Of a stretch of DNA of 64,000 nt, positions 50,801 to 61,447 are shown piece by piece (positions within the stretch are counted from its first letter, which is position 1; each line of letters starts with the position of its first letter). The position numbers and the translations under genes were made by a program. The DNA lies in assembly GCF_000833575.1 (NCBI RefSeq), contig NZ_CP010827.1, forward strand, positions 248,001-312,000, read 5' to 3'. Source of the DNA: Corynebacterium singulare (GTDB lineage Bacteria > Actinomycetota > Actinomycetes > Mycobacteriales > Mycobacteriaceae). The notes below the pieces were generated by a model. It did not search any database. It was not told the DNA's origin and saw only the letters and a list, made by a program, of their open reading frames with translations.

Positions 50801-51616
50801 ATGAAGTCTACCCAGCGCCTCGCGGCCGTCTGTGCATCCCTCCTCGTGGCGGTTGGCCTGTCCCAAGCGCCCCAAGCTGCAGCGGCGGAGCGCAACCTTG
50901 TCTCCTTTGGTGATTCCGTCTTGGCTGATCCACAGCTGGATGCTTATATGTCCTCGCGCCTGGGCTCCTCGGGTCGCAACCCCAGCTTGGATTGCCCGTC
51001 CGGCAACAACTTTGCCAAGCGCACCGCCGCCAAACTGGGCATGCCAGTGGCGGATTTCTCTTGTTCCGGTGCGGTATCGATGTCTCAAGGTCCGCAGGTG
51101 AATGCGCAGGTGGATGATGCTATCCGTCGCGGCAAGCTCACCGCCGATACGCAGCGCGTGATCTATGCCAGTGGATTCAATGACACCTATAACAATGCCG
51201 GCCTGTCGGACCGTGACTTGCGCGCGCGCTGGGTTGGCGCCAACGCGCCAATCATCCACAAGATTCGCGCTGCTGCGCCGAATGCTCGCATTCAGATTGT
51301 GGGATACCCGACCATCGGCTCTGGCGACCGCTATTGCCTGCTGCACTTTGGTCCGCAACCTGCGGATGCCACCGCTCTGCCGATGGTTCAGCGCTATGAG
51401 AATGTTGCTCAGTGGATGCAGGTGGATCTCGCGCACGCGACCGGCGCGGAGTTTGTGGATCTTAAACCGGCGACGTGGGACCGCGGCATGTGTGCAAATT
51501 CCGACAAGCGTCTGTGGGCAGGACTCGTCGACTTTTCCGCTGGCCCAGGCAACCTTCCGTTGCATGTGAATTCCCGCGGCCACGAGTATGTAGCGAATAT
51601 TCTTGCGCGCTCCTAA
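50801..51616 (+). CDS. Secreted SGNH/GDSL-type esterase
   Basis: 271 residues with a Sec signal peptide (MKSTQRLAAVCASLLVAVGL, cleavage probably after AAAA-type residues near 28). Block I is FGDSVLADP (catalytic serine), block III ASGFNDTY (asparagine of the oxyanion hole), and block V HVNSRGHEY with the catalytic histidine. Four or more cysteines in the mature part suggest disulfides. It should hydrolyse lipid or glycan esters outside the cell, perhaps in the mycomembrane. A -10-like TATTAT lies 45 bases upstream (50751-50756); GAAAGGA precedes the ATG. Confidence 0.85.
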   Translation: MKSTQRLAAVCASLLVAVGLSQAPQAAAAERNLVSFGDSVLADPQLDAYMSSRLGSSGRNPSLDCPSGNNFAKRTAAKLGMPVADFSCSGAVSMSQGPQVNAQVDDAIRRGKLTADTQRVIYASGFNDTYNNAGLSDRDLRARWVGANAPIIHKIRAAAPNARIQIVGYPTIGSGDRYCLLHFGPQPADATALPMVQRYENVAQWMQVDLAHATGAEFVDLKPATWDRGMCANSDKRLWAGLVDFSAGPGNLPLHVNSRGHEYVANILARS

Positions 51617-51675
51617 AGTGTGTTCCTCGTTGGGGGTAGTTGCGGGCACTGTGGTGTTCGCGTAGCCTCGGGCGC

Positions 51676-52809
51676 ATGACCGTTAATGAAAACGTAAATG
51701 AAAACAACTCTCAGCAAGGTGCGGAGGCCGTCCGTGGTGTGATTGCCCGCTCCAAGGGCGCTCCCGTGGAAACCGTCAACATCGTCGTGCCCGCCCCCGG
51801 TGAGCACGACGTCGTGGTGAAGGTGCAGGCCTGCGGCGTTTGCCACACGGATCTGGCCTACCGCGATGGTGACATTGAGGATGCCTTCCCGTTCCTGCTG
51901 GGCCACGAGGCCGCCGGTGTGGTGGAGCGCGTCGGCTCCGCCGTGACCCACGTGGAGGAGGGTGACTTCGTCATCCTCAACTGGCGCGCTGTCTGCGGCG
52001 AGTGCCGTGCGTGCCGCAAGGGCGAGCCGAAGTACTGCTTCAACACCCACAACGCGTCCAAGAAGATGACCCTTGAGGATGGCACCGAACTCACCCCGGC
52101 GCTGGGTATTGGTTCCTTTAGCGATAAGACCCTGGTCCATGAGGGACAGTGCACCAAGGTAGAGGACACTGACCCGGCTGCTGCTGGCCTGCTCGGCTGC
52201 GGCATTATGGCGGGCCTCGGTGCAGCCGTGAACACCGGCGATATCCAGCTGGGCGAGTCCGTGGCTGTCTTCGGCTGCGGCGGCGTGGGTACCGCAGCCA
52301 TTGCCGGCGCGCAGCTGGCGGGGGCCGCAAAGATCATCGCCGTCGACCTTGACGAGAAGAAGCTTGAGACCGCTCGCGAGTTCGGCGCCACCGACACCAT
52401 CTGCGCCAAGGACCTCTCTGAAGAGCAGGTTATTGAGGCCGTGCGTGAGCTTACCGATGGCTTCGGCACCGACGTCACCATCGACGCCGTTGGCATTCAG
52501 CCCACCTGGCGCCAGGCCTTCTACTCCCGTGACCACGCTGGCCGCATGGTCATGGTGGGCGTTCCGAACCTCACCGACCACGTCGACATCCCGGCTATTG
52601 ACCTCTATGGCCGCGGCGGCTCCATCAAGCCGGCCTGGTACGGCGACTGCCTACCGGAGCGTGACTTCCCGGCCTACGTATCCCTGTCCAAGAACGGCCA
52701 GTTCCCGCTAGACAAGTTTGTTTCCGAGCGCATTGCGCTGGACGACGTCGAGGAGGCCTTCGAGACCATGAAGTCCGGCAAGGTTCTGCGCTCGGTCGTG
52801 GAACTCTAA
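51676..52809 (+). CDS. mscR: Mycothiol-dependent formaldehyde dehydrogenase / S-nitrosomycothiol reductase
   Basis: 377 residues from the ATG at 51676, which precedes the family sequence; a start at 51640 adds 12 unlikely residues. Zinc-dependent class III alcohol dehydrogenase: catalytic-zinc ligands CGVCHTD and GHEAAG, structural-zinc cluster [15 protein letters not shown], and NAD loop [15 protein letters not shown]. It oxidises S-hydroxymethyl-mycothiol and reduces S-nitrosomycothiol, the actinobacterial counterpart of glutathione-dependent detoxification. A metallo-beta-lactamase-fold hydrolase follows, as in M. tuberculosis Rv2259-Rv2260 (from memory). Confidence 0.92.
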   Translation: MTVNENVNENNSQQGAEAVRGVIARSKGAPVETVNIVVPAPGEHDVVVKVQACGVCHTDLAYRDGDIEDAFPFLLGHEAAGVVERVGSAVTHVEEGDFVILNWRAVCGECRACRKGEPKYCFNTHNASKKMTLEDGTELTPALGIGSFSDKTLVHEGQCTKVEDTDPAAAGLLGCGIMAGLGAAVNTGDIQLGESVAVFGCGGVGTAAIAGAQLAGAAKIIAVDLDEKKLETAREFGATDTICAKDLSEEQVIEAVRELTDGFGTDVTIDAVGIQPTWRQAFYSRDHAGRMVMVGVPNLTDHVDIPAIDLYGRGGSIKPAWYGDCLPERDFPAYVSLSKNGQFPLDKFVSERIALDDVEEAFETMKSGKVLRSVVEL

Positions 52810-52849
52810 AAGACGCGAGCCTGAAAGCCCGCCCGGAAAGGACCTAAGC

Positions 52850-53470
52850 ATGAAGATTGAACAGTTTGAGACCTCTGGAAAGTTCCGTCTTGACGGCGGC
52901 GAGTGGGACGTGGACAACAACGTCTACATTGTGTCCGGCGGCCAGGAACTCTACATCGTGGACCCAGCGCACGATGCGGAGCGCATCTACAGCGAGGTGG
53001 GGGAGCGCTCTGTAACCGGCGTGCTCCTTACCCACGCCCACAATGACCACTGCGAGCTCGCACCGGAGATTGCTGAGCACTACGGCGTGCCGCTCTACCT
53101 CCACCCGGACGATGAACAGCTGTGGCGCGAAACCCATGCCGAGGCTGACTACACGGCCTTGGAAGATAACCAGGTCATCAAGGTCGGCGGCGAGGATCTC
53201 GTGGTCTTCCACACCCCGGGCCACTCCCCGGGCTGCGTTGTGCTGTACGACGCCACCGATAGCACCCTCCTCTCCGGTGACACCCTCTTTAACGGTGGCC
53301 CCGGTGCCACGGGGCGCAAGTACTCCGACTTCGATGTCATCATCGAGTCCCTGCGCAACCGCGTGCTCAACCTCCCGCCGGAGACCCGCGTCCTGCCGGG
53401 CCACGGCGATGAGACCACCGTGGGTGCGGAGGCCGCGCGTATCGATGAATACGTCGCCCGCGGCTACTAA
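52850..53470 (+). CDS. Metallo-beta-lactamase-fold hydrolase (glyoxalase II-like) paired with mscR
   Basis: 206 residues. Zinc-binding HAHNDH follows LLTHA; further ligands are in VFHTPGHSPGCVVLY, the SGDTLF aspartate and PGHGDETTVG. This is the glyoxalase-II/hydroxyacylglutathione-hydrolase branch. Next to mscR it may hydrolyse the S-formyl-mycothiol thioester left by formaldehyde oxidation; this is inferred from the constant pairing. GGAAAGGA precedes the ATG. A short hairpin ends the operon. Confidence 0.88.
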   Translation: MKIEQFETSGKFRLDGGEWDVDNNVYIVSGGQELYIVDPAHDAERIYSEVGERSVTGVLLTHAHNDHCELAPEIAEHYGVPLYLHPDDEQLWRETHAEADYTALEDNQVIKVGGEDLVVFHTPGHSPGCVVLYDATDSTLLSGDTLFNGGPGATGRKYSDFDVIIESLRNRVLNLPPETRVLPGHGDETTVGAEAARIDEYVARGY

Positions 53471-53488
53471 GTGCTCATAAGAGCGCTT
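53469..53488. terminator. Short hairpin between convergent operons
   Basis: AAGTGCTC and GAGCGCTT pair with one mismatch around ATAA, overlapping the last base of the mscR operon's stop codon and lying seven bases before the facing ccdA-like stop. No strong T-run is seen on either side, so efficiency is uncertain. Confidence 0.45.
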
Positions 53489-53494
53489 GAGTTA

Positions 53495-54304
53495 TTAGCC
53501 CGCATGCTCCTCGAGGGGCGTGCGGGCTGCTTTTATGCCCACTGCCACCGTGGCGGCTAGTGATAGGCCGAACCATACCCAGGCATCCGCAATGCCTGCG
53601 CTGAATTGACGTGCCCTCTCTTGAATGGCGAACTGCGCATCAGTGCTCAGTGCGGCGGGTAACGTGGCGCTGCCATAGCTGAGGATGAACAGCGCACCAA
53701 TCAGGATGAAGAACACTCCTGAGACGATGGAGAGCGTGTTCGTGCGCACGGGCCCAAGCGTGACCTCGCGCCCGCGCAGCCAACGCCACGAGCCGACATC
53801 GAAGCGCTCCCAGAGCGCCGCCAGCACGAACAGGGGCGCGGCCATTCCTAGCGCATAGGCCACCATGATGAGCCCGCCATACAGTGCGGATCCGGATGCC
53901 GCCGCCGTGGTCAACACAGCTCCCAACAACGGTCCCGCGCAGAAACCGGCAAACCCATAAACTGCGCCCAGCAGGAACACTCGTCCGCGGGCTTTACCGG
54001 ACAAGGCAGCCATGCCGGGAATTCGGAACCCGCCGCCCAGCGCCGTGTACAGTCCCAGGGCAATGATGATCCACCCCGCTACAGCGATGACGTGATTGCG
54101 GTACTGCGCCAAGAATGCTGCCAAGCCCATGCCGATGGGCACCAGCGTGGTGCACAGCCCCAGGAAGAACACCACCGTCTTGGCCAGCAGTTCACGCTGC
54201 GAGGTGAAAGCGTAGGCAAAAAAGGCGGGGACCAGCAGCGCTGAACAGGGGCTGATGAGTGTGAGAACACCGGCGATGACCGCGCCGACAAGTCCGATGC
54301 TCAT
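53495..54304 (-). CDS. CcdA/DsbD-like thiol-disulfide transporter
   Basis: 269 residues with six to seven membrane helices. The redox-active cysteines of the CcdA family appear in helix 1 (SPCSALLVPAFF) and helix 4 (GFCAGPLLGA), so it can carry electrons from cytoplasmic thioredoxin across the membrane. The start codon overlaps the stop of a 30-codon gene (ATGA), which in turn overlaps a DsbA-like gene. The partner reduced outside is likely that DsbA-like protein or a cytochrome-maturation factor; no cytochrome genes are in view. Confidence 0.85.
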   Translation of the reverse strand: MSIGLVGAVIAGVLTLISPCSALLVPAFFAYAFTSQRELLAKTVVFFLGLCTTLVPIGMGLAAFLAQYRNHVIAVAGWIIIALGLYTALGGGFRIPGMAALSGKARGRVFLLGAVYGFAGFCAGPLLGAVLTTAAASGSALYGGLIMVAYALGMAAPLFVLAALWERFDVGSWRWLRGREVTLGPVRTNTLSIVSGVFFILIGALFILSYGSATLPAALSTDAQFAIQERARQFSAGIADAWVWFGLSLAATVAVGIKAARTPLEEHAG

Positions 54305-54393
54305 AGGCTCACCCCCACGGCATAGCCGCCCAGCAGGGCGGTCAGAATAACGAGGGCGATGAAAAGCCAGACGATAGGTGGTGTCTTAGGCAT
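54301..54393 (-). CDS. 30-residue single-pass membrane peptide between dsbA-like and ccdA-like genes
   Basis: The frame MPKTPPIVWLFIALVILTAL plus ten more residues (ending GGYAVGVSL) is one hydrophobic helix with a short basic N-terminus. Its ATG overlaps the DsbA-like gene's stop (ATGCCTAA, eight bases) and its TGA overlaps the ccdA-like ATG. Overlap on both sides, in an operon where all starts are coupled, is good evidence that it is translated. It may be a small subunit or assembly factor for the thiol-redox pair. I know of no name for it. Confidence 0.7.
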   Translation of the reverse strand: MPKTPPIVWLFIALVILTALLGGYAVGVSL

Positions 54394-55264
54394 TGGCCGC
54401 TTTACCTAGCTGTTGCTGGATGACTTGGTCAAAGGCCTCAGCCGGTTGGGCGCCACCGATGAACTGATCTCCCACCACGAAGGCTGGGGTGCCCGAGATG
54501 CCAATCTGGGAGGCGTAGCTCGTGGCCGTTTCGATGACCTCTGAGTAGGTGTCATCCGTGGCCTCTTGGCGGAACTTCTTCAGGTCTTTCACGCCGGCCT
54601 TCTGCGCAAACTTCATGAAGTCCTCGATTCCAAACTCAGGGTGGCCGCTGATGTCCTTGCTGGCGGAGTAGAGCTCGTGCTTAAACTCCGCGAATTTGCC
54701 CTGTGCTGCAGCGGCGCGTCCGGCCTTGGCGGCCTCGACAGCGGCGGGGCCATTGACAGGGTAGTCGTTCCACTCGATGCGCACGAGCCCCTTGTCCACG
54801 TAGTGCTGCAGTGTCGGCTCTGTAACGTTGGCGTGACGAGAACAGAACGGGCACTCAAAATCGGAAAACTCCGAGATGACCACAGGAGCGTCCACCGCGC
54901 CCACCGCAAAGGGATCATTGTCCTTGCGGCGATGCACCACCGTGATATCTCCGGACATGGTGTCTCCGCCGGGACCGAACATCATGGGATCCCCGGTACC
55001 GTCGGAGAATTTCGTGCCGGGCGTGGCCTTGTCAGCATCTTTCGCAAGATCCTGGCTGGCGGTGGGGGGCTGTGTGGCAGCGCTGGATGCCTCCCCAGCA
55101 GCTGCGTTCCCTTCAGTGTTGGAGGACGCGCGATCTGCCAGCAGGAAGCCAATGGTGACGGCCAGAATTACAACGAGCACCAACAATCCCCACGCTACGG
55201 GGCTGATGGTGGAGAGCACTGACTTCTTCGGCCCACTGGTGGGCCGGGAGGATTGATTAGGCAT
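54386..55264 (-). CDS. Membrane-anchored DsbA-like thioredoxin-fold oxidoreductase
   Basis: 292 residues. One membrane helix (VAWGLLVLVVILAVTIGFLL, about 22-42) anchors the protein with its catalytic domain outside. A Ser/Ala-rich linker follows. The active site is CPFC in FSDFECPFCSRH (near residue 140), and the cis-proline loop is ISGTPAFVVG. It belongs to the thioredoxin_4 DsbA group used by actinobacteria to fold secreted proteins. First of three overlapping genes; the CcdA-like protein two genes downstream may reduce or recycle it. Confidence 0.9.
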   Translation of the reverse strand: MPNQSSRPTSGPKKSVLSTISPVAWGLLVLVVILAVTIGFLLADRASSNTEGNAAAGEASSAATQPPTASQDLAKDADKATPGTKFSDGTGDPMMFGPGGDTMSGDITVVHRRKDNDPFAVGAVDAPVVISEFSDFECPFCSRHANVTEPTLQHYVDKGLVRIEWNDYPVNGPAAVEAAKAGRAAAAQGKFAEFKHELYSASKDISGHPEFGIEDFMKFAQKAGVKDLKKFRQEATDDTYSEVIETATSYASQIGISGTPAFVVGDQFIGGAQPAEAFDQVIQQQLGKAANA

Positions 55265-55538
55265 GCGATTACCTTAACGCGACGTGGTTAAGACTGTGAG
55301 GCTGAGTCCGGTGTTTTTTAAAAGTGCAACCCTAAAAACCGAACCACGCAGGTGGGCTTCATCGCGCGCTAACGCAGCGCTTGACGACGACCTGCATGAG
55401 TCGCCTTTCACCTCTGGACAGATAAAAGCACTGCTACAACGGCCGTGTCCCCATCAGCTCCGTTGATACAGCACTGGTGGTGCGACAACCTCACACCTCG
55501 CCGCTTCAAGCGGAGGGGCAGGTCCCACTACAGGGCTT
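55265..55538. other. Intergenic region between rmlA and the DsbA-like gene
   Basis: No confident gene. It contains two short palindromes: GCCGCTT-C-AAGCGG (about 55501-55512) and AGGGCT-TTT-AGCCCT (55532-55546); the latter overlaps the rmlA stop codon and could end the rml transcript. A 60-codon plus-strand frame (55284-55466) lacks a ribosome site. Confidence 0.4.
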
Positions 55539-56405
55539 TTAGCCCTCTTGGGCAGCGGCGAGAAGGTAGCTCCCGTAGCCGGATTTGAGCAGCGGCTGTG
55601 CTAGCTTAATAAGCGCGGGGGCATCGATGAAACCCTGTGCGAAAGCAGCCACTTCAGGGGAGCCGATGACTGCCCCGGTGCGCTTTTGTAGTACCTCCAC
55701 GTAGGCTGAGGCTTCACTCATGGAATCCACTGTGCCGGTATCCAGCCACACGTCACCGCGCTGCATGCGCTTGACTCCCAGCTGTCCGCGGCGCAGGTAC
55801 TCTGCGTTGACCGCGGTGATTTCCAGCTCGCCGCGCGCGCTCGGGGTAATGGACTTGGCAATCTCCACCACGGAATTGTCGTAGAAGTACAGGCCTACCA
55901 CCGCATAATTCGATTTCGGATTGTCTGGCTTTTCCTCAATGGAGAGCGCCTGGCCGCTATCGTCGAATTCGACGACGCCATAGCGCTGCGGATCAGACAC
56001 TTCGTAGGCAAATATAATGCCGCCCTCCGGATTGCTGCATTCATTGAGCGCAGTGGAGAAGCCGTGGCCCTCAAAGATGTTGTCGCCCAAGACAAGCGCT
56101 ACGTCATCCTCGCCGATGAAGTCTTCCGCGATGAGGAAAGCCTGTGCCAGCCCTTCCGGGCGCGGCTGAACTGCGTAGTGCAGCATGATGCCAAGCTGGG
56201 AGCCATCACCCAGCAGGCGCTGGAAGGCGTCTGAATCTTCCGGGGTGGTGATGATGAGAATTTCCCGGATGCCCGCTTGGATGAGCGTGCTCAGCGGGTA
56301 GTACACCATCGGCTTGTCATAAATGGGCATGAGCTGCTTCGAGATGCCCTTAGTAATGGGGTAGAGGCGCGTGCCGGAACCGCCAGCAAGAATAATGCCC
56401 TTCAT
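55539..56405 (-). CDS. rmlA: Glucose-1-phosphate thymidylyltransferase
   Basis: 288 residues. The nucleotide-binding start [18 protein letters not shown], the [15 protein letters not shown] block, [11 protein letters not shown] and [20 protein letters not shown] identify RmlA. It makes dTDP-glucose from dTTP and glucose-1-phosphate, the first step to dTDP-L-rhamnose, which links arabinogalactan to peptidoglycan in corynebacteria. It lies after rmlCD; a 23-base hairpin separates them and may tune expression. Confidence 0.95.
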   Translation of the reverse strand: MKGIILAGGSGTRLYPITKGISKQLMPIYDKPMVYYPLSTLIQAGIREILIITTPEDSDAFQRLLGDGSQLGIMLHYAVQPRPEGLAQAFLIAEDFIGEDDVALVLGDNIFEGHGFSTALNECSNPEGGIIFAYEVSDPQRYGVVEFDDSGQALSIEEKPDNPKSNYAVVGLYFYDNSVVEIAKSITPSARGELEITAVNAEYLRRGQLGVKRMQRGDVWLDTGTVDSMSEASAYVEVLQKRTGAVIGSPEVAAFAQGFIDAPALIKLAQPLLKSGYGSYLLAAAQEG

Positions 56406-56460
56406 GGTTTTTAAGCTTAACGGAGGTCACCGCACTGGCGTGCGGTGCCGGGATTGGAGA

Positions 56461-56514
56461 ACATAACACTTAACTTCCCACGTAACATAACACGTGGGAA
56501 GTTACGTGTTATGT
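56461..56514 (-). repeat. 23-base inverted repeat between rmlCD and rmlA
   Basis: Two 23-base arms (56461-56483 and 56492-56514) pair with one mismatch around an eight-base loop. The motif ACATAACAC occurs three times (twice direct, once inverted), so a second hairpin of 11-base arms, ACATAACACGT and ACGTGTTATGT (56485-56495 and 56504-56514), can form instead. It lies in the transcript between rmlCD and rmlA. No U-tract follows, so attenuation, mRNA processing or a multi-site operator are all possible. Confidence 0.7.
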
Positions 56515-56520
56515 TGAGCG

Positions 56521-57885
56521 TTATGCTGGGTAAAGTCCCAGGTAGAGAGTTAAAGCGGCCCGCCAATTCATGGGTGTGAAGCCAGTAGCTTCAATCTTGG
56601 AGAGATCGAAGGTGGACTCCTTTGGGCGCGGAGCTTCCGGGCCGGCAATCGCGCGGTACTGCTCGGTGCTCACTGGCGTGACGTCGGCAGGGTCCTTACC
56701 TACTCCGGTAAAGACGGCCATGGCAATCTCATCGCGGCCCACCGCATCACCGGAATTGGAGATGTTGTACACGCCGTATTCCGCGCCGGTCTTGAGTAGG
56801 TGAATGATGCCCTTAGCCAGGTCCTCAGCAAAGGTGGGGCGCCCGCGCTGATCGTGAATGACCGCGGGTTTGACGCCCTTATTCGCCAGGGAACGCATGG
56901 TGGCCATGAAGTTGGCGCCGTCGCCAAAGACCCACGAGGTGCGGACCACATAGTGTCGCGGTGCAGTCTGCGCAGCAGTATCTCCCGCCGCCTTAGAAGC
57001 GCCATAAGCAGAGAGAGGGGAGGGCAGCTCCTCTTCGGAGTGCGTTTCATGATGGCCATCGAAGATGTAGTCGCTGGAGACGTGCACCAGGGTGAGGTTA
57101 TTCTCTGCCGCAATGAGCGCTAGCTTCGCCGGTGCCGCTGCGTTGACTGCCCATGCACCAGCGCGGTCCTCCTCGGCGCCATTGACGTTGTTATATGCCG
57201 CACAGTTGATGATGGCGGAATACTGCCGCCACGGACGCTCGGGTGGAGCGGTGATATCGAAGTCCTCGTGCCCACAGAACTCCACCGGGCCGAGGCCAGC
57301 CTGAGGGAGAAACTTCTGCAGTGCGCGGCCCAACTGTCCGTTGGCACCGGTGACGAGGATGCGGCGAGGGGGCATCGGGGAGACGTCGCCAAGCGCGGGG
57401 TGTTCCTTATCCTTGTCGGAGATTTCCGTCGGCTCCAACGGCCAGTCCACCATACCGAGGTTTACGCAGGTGTATTCCGCGTCCGGGGACCAGTGGTCAG
57501 TGACCAGGTAAGAGTAGGAACAAGCCTCGAGCGCCTGGAAGCCGTTAGCCACGCCGCGCGGCACGAACACCGCGATGTCTGGACGCAGCTCCTGGGTAAC
57601 CAGCTCGCCATAGGTGTCCGAGCCCTCACGCACATCGCACCACGCGCCGAAGGCCCGGCCCGAGGCCACAGAAACAAACTTGTCCCACGGTTCTGCATGC
57701 AGGCCGCGGGTGACGCCCTTGTCCGCGTTGAAGGAAACGTTGTTCTGCACTGGGCAAAAATCTGGAAGTCCGGCTGCGCGCATCTTCTCGCGCTGCCAGT
57801 TTTCCTTGAACCAGCCGCGGTTGTCGCCATGGACATCGAGCTCCACGATGAGCAGGCCCTCAATGGCCGTTGTCTGAACCTTCAT
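56521..57885 (-). CDS. rmlCD: Fused dTDP-4-dehydrorhamnose 3,5-epimerase / dTDP-4-dehydrorhamnose reductase
   Basis: 454 residues. The first 165 residues are RmlC: DNRGWFKENW, TRGLHAEPWDKFVSVASG (catalytic histidine and lysine), DIAVFVPRGVANGFQAL. From residue 172 RmlD follows: ILVTGANGQLGRAL, INCAAYNNV, VHVSSDYIFDG, and the active-site YGASK. The fusion carries out the last two steps of dTDP-L-rhamnose synthesis in one chain. Its start directly follows the rmlB stop (TAAATG). Confidence 0.94.
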   Translation of the reverse strand: MKVQTTAIEGLLIVELDVHGDNRGWFKENWQREKMRAAGLPDFCPVQNNVSFNADKGVTRGLHAEPWDKFVSVASGRAFGAWCDVREGSDTYGELVTQELRPDIAVFVPRGVANGFQALEACSYSYLVTDHWSPDAEYTCVNLGMVDWPLEPTEISDKDKEHPALGDVSPMPPRRILVTGANGQLGRALQKFLPQAGLGPVEFCGHEDFDITAPPERPWRQYSAIINCAAYNNVNGAEEDRAGAWAVNAAAPAKLALIAAENNLTLVHVSSDYIFDGHHETHSEEELPSPLSAYGASKAAGDTAAQTAPRHYVVRTSWVFGDGANFMATMRSLANKGVKPAVIHDQRGRPTFAEDLAKGIIHLLKTGAEYGVYNISNSGDAVGRDEIAMAVFTGVGKDPADVTPVSTEQYRAIAGPEAPRPKESTFDLSKIEATGFTPMNWRAALTLYLGLYPA

Positions 57886-60281
<2,396 letters not shown>

Positions 60282-60323
60282 AATGCCGCTATCCTACCGC
60301 CCTTATCCTGCAAGGCCGAAAAG

Positions 60324-61409
60324 CTAGGCGCTCTCCGTGAAGGCCGCCTCAAACGTGGGCCAGGACTTCTCCAGATCCTCGCTCCAGCCCGGCCAGGAGT
60401 GGGTTCCCACGTTGCGGAAGTTGTAGGTCGCCGGAATATTCTGCTTATCCAGCTTTGCCTTGAGCATGTGGGTGCAATGGTTGACGCCTGCCTCAATGAC
60501 GCCGCCCTCAACCTGCAGCTGAGCGGAGCCAAGGAATGCTGCCGCCGGGTTGTAGCCCTTGTTGATGTAGTAGGACGGGGTGTCCTTCTCACCGGCCAGG
60601 CCGCTGGCAGAAGAGATATACAGGTCAGTTCCGCGCAGCTTCTCCGAGTTCATGAGGGCATCGTTGTAGCGGTTGTACGGCGATCCCATCGGGCCCCACA
60701 TCTGCTCTGGTGTGCCTCCACCGCGGTTGACGGTCAGGCGCAGGAACTCATACTCCAGCGGGTATGCGGTAGCCGCGCAGCCAGCGTAGGAGCCCACAGC
60801 GTCATAGAACCCTGGATTGTGCTGAGCCATCAAGAGGGAGGAGGTTGCTGACATGGACATACCGGCGATGGCGCGCTTATTGTTAGCGTTCAAGCGGGCC
60901 TCTAGTGGTCCCGGCAGCTCCTTAGTGAGGAAGGTTTCCCACTTCTGTGGGCCCTTGAGGTGCTTACCGTTCGGGTCCTCCTGCCAGTCGGTGTAGTAGG
61001 AGAACGCACCTGACTGCGGAATAACGACATTGACGTCCTTGTCCGCATAAAAGTCCACGACGTCAGAGTTGTAGAGCCAGTCTGTATCTTGCTCGGCGGA
61101 GCCAGCGCCGTTGAGCAGGTAGATGGTGGGGCGGTCCGGGTTTTTCGCCGGAATAACGGCCAGCGGAACGACGCGGCCGTTCATAGACGGCGAGGTGGCT
61201 TGCAGTTTGAGCAGCCGTGGATCGTCCTTGTAGTGGCCATACCACTTTTGGCTCTCGACCTCGGGGGTGGGCTGCAAGTCAGACACAGTGGAAAGGGCGG
61301 TCTCACCCGCAACCTCCTGCGGTGTAAGAGTGGCGGCACCCGCTACGGGACTTACCAGCGCGGCTGCGGTGAGCGCGCCGGTGGCGAGAAGAGAGCTAAG
61401 ACGCTTCAT
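60324..61409 (-). CDS. cmt: Secreted corynomycolyltransferase
   Basis: 361 residues. Signal peptide MKRLSSLLATGALTAAALVS with cleavage near GAA. The antigen-85/esterase-D fold shows nucleophile GMSMSATSS, the stretch NRGGGTPEQMWGPMGSPYNR, and catalytic histidine in GTHSWPGW. It transfers corynomycolic acid between trehalose lipids or onto arabinogalactan to build the outer membrane. It lies 38 bases downstream of a longer paralogue with which it shares most motifs, a tandem duplication. The exact acceptor cannot be told from sequence. Confidence 0.9.
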   Translation of the reverse strand: MKRLSSLLATGALTAAALVSPVAGAATLTPQEVAGETALSTVSDLQPTPEVESQKWYGHYKDDPRLLKLQATSPSMNGRVVPLAVIPAKNPDRPTIYLLNGAGSAEQDTDWLYNSDVVDFYADKDVNVVIPQSGAFSYYTDWQEDPNGKHLKGPQKWETFLTKELPGPLEARLNANNKRAIAGMSMSATSSLLMAQHNPGFYDAVGSYAGCAATAYPLEYEFLRLTVNRGGGTPEQMWGPMGSPYNRYNDALMNSEKLRGTDLYISSASGLAGEKDTPSYYINKGYNPAAAFLGSAQLQVEGGVIEAGVNHCTHMLKAKLDKQNIPATYNFRNVGTHSWPGWSEDLEKSWPTFEAAFTESA

Positions 61410-61447
61410 GGGGATCCTTATTCGACAAATGTTATGGCGAGTTGAGC

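Noticed and set aside
55284..55466. 60-codon plus-strand frame between the DsbA-like gene and rmlA
   Set aside because: No ribosome site or recognisable sequence; a transposase remnant was considered but nothing supports it.
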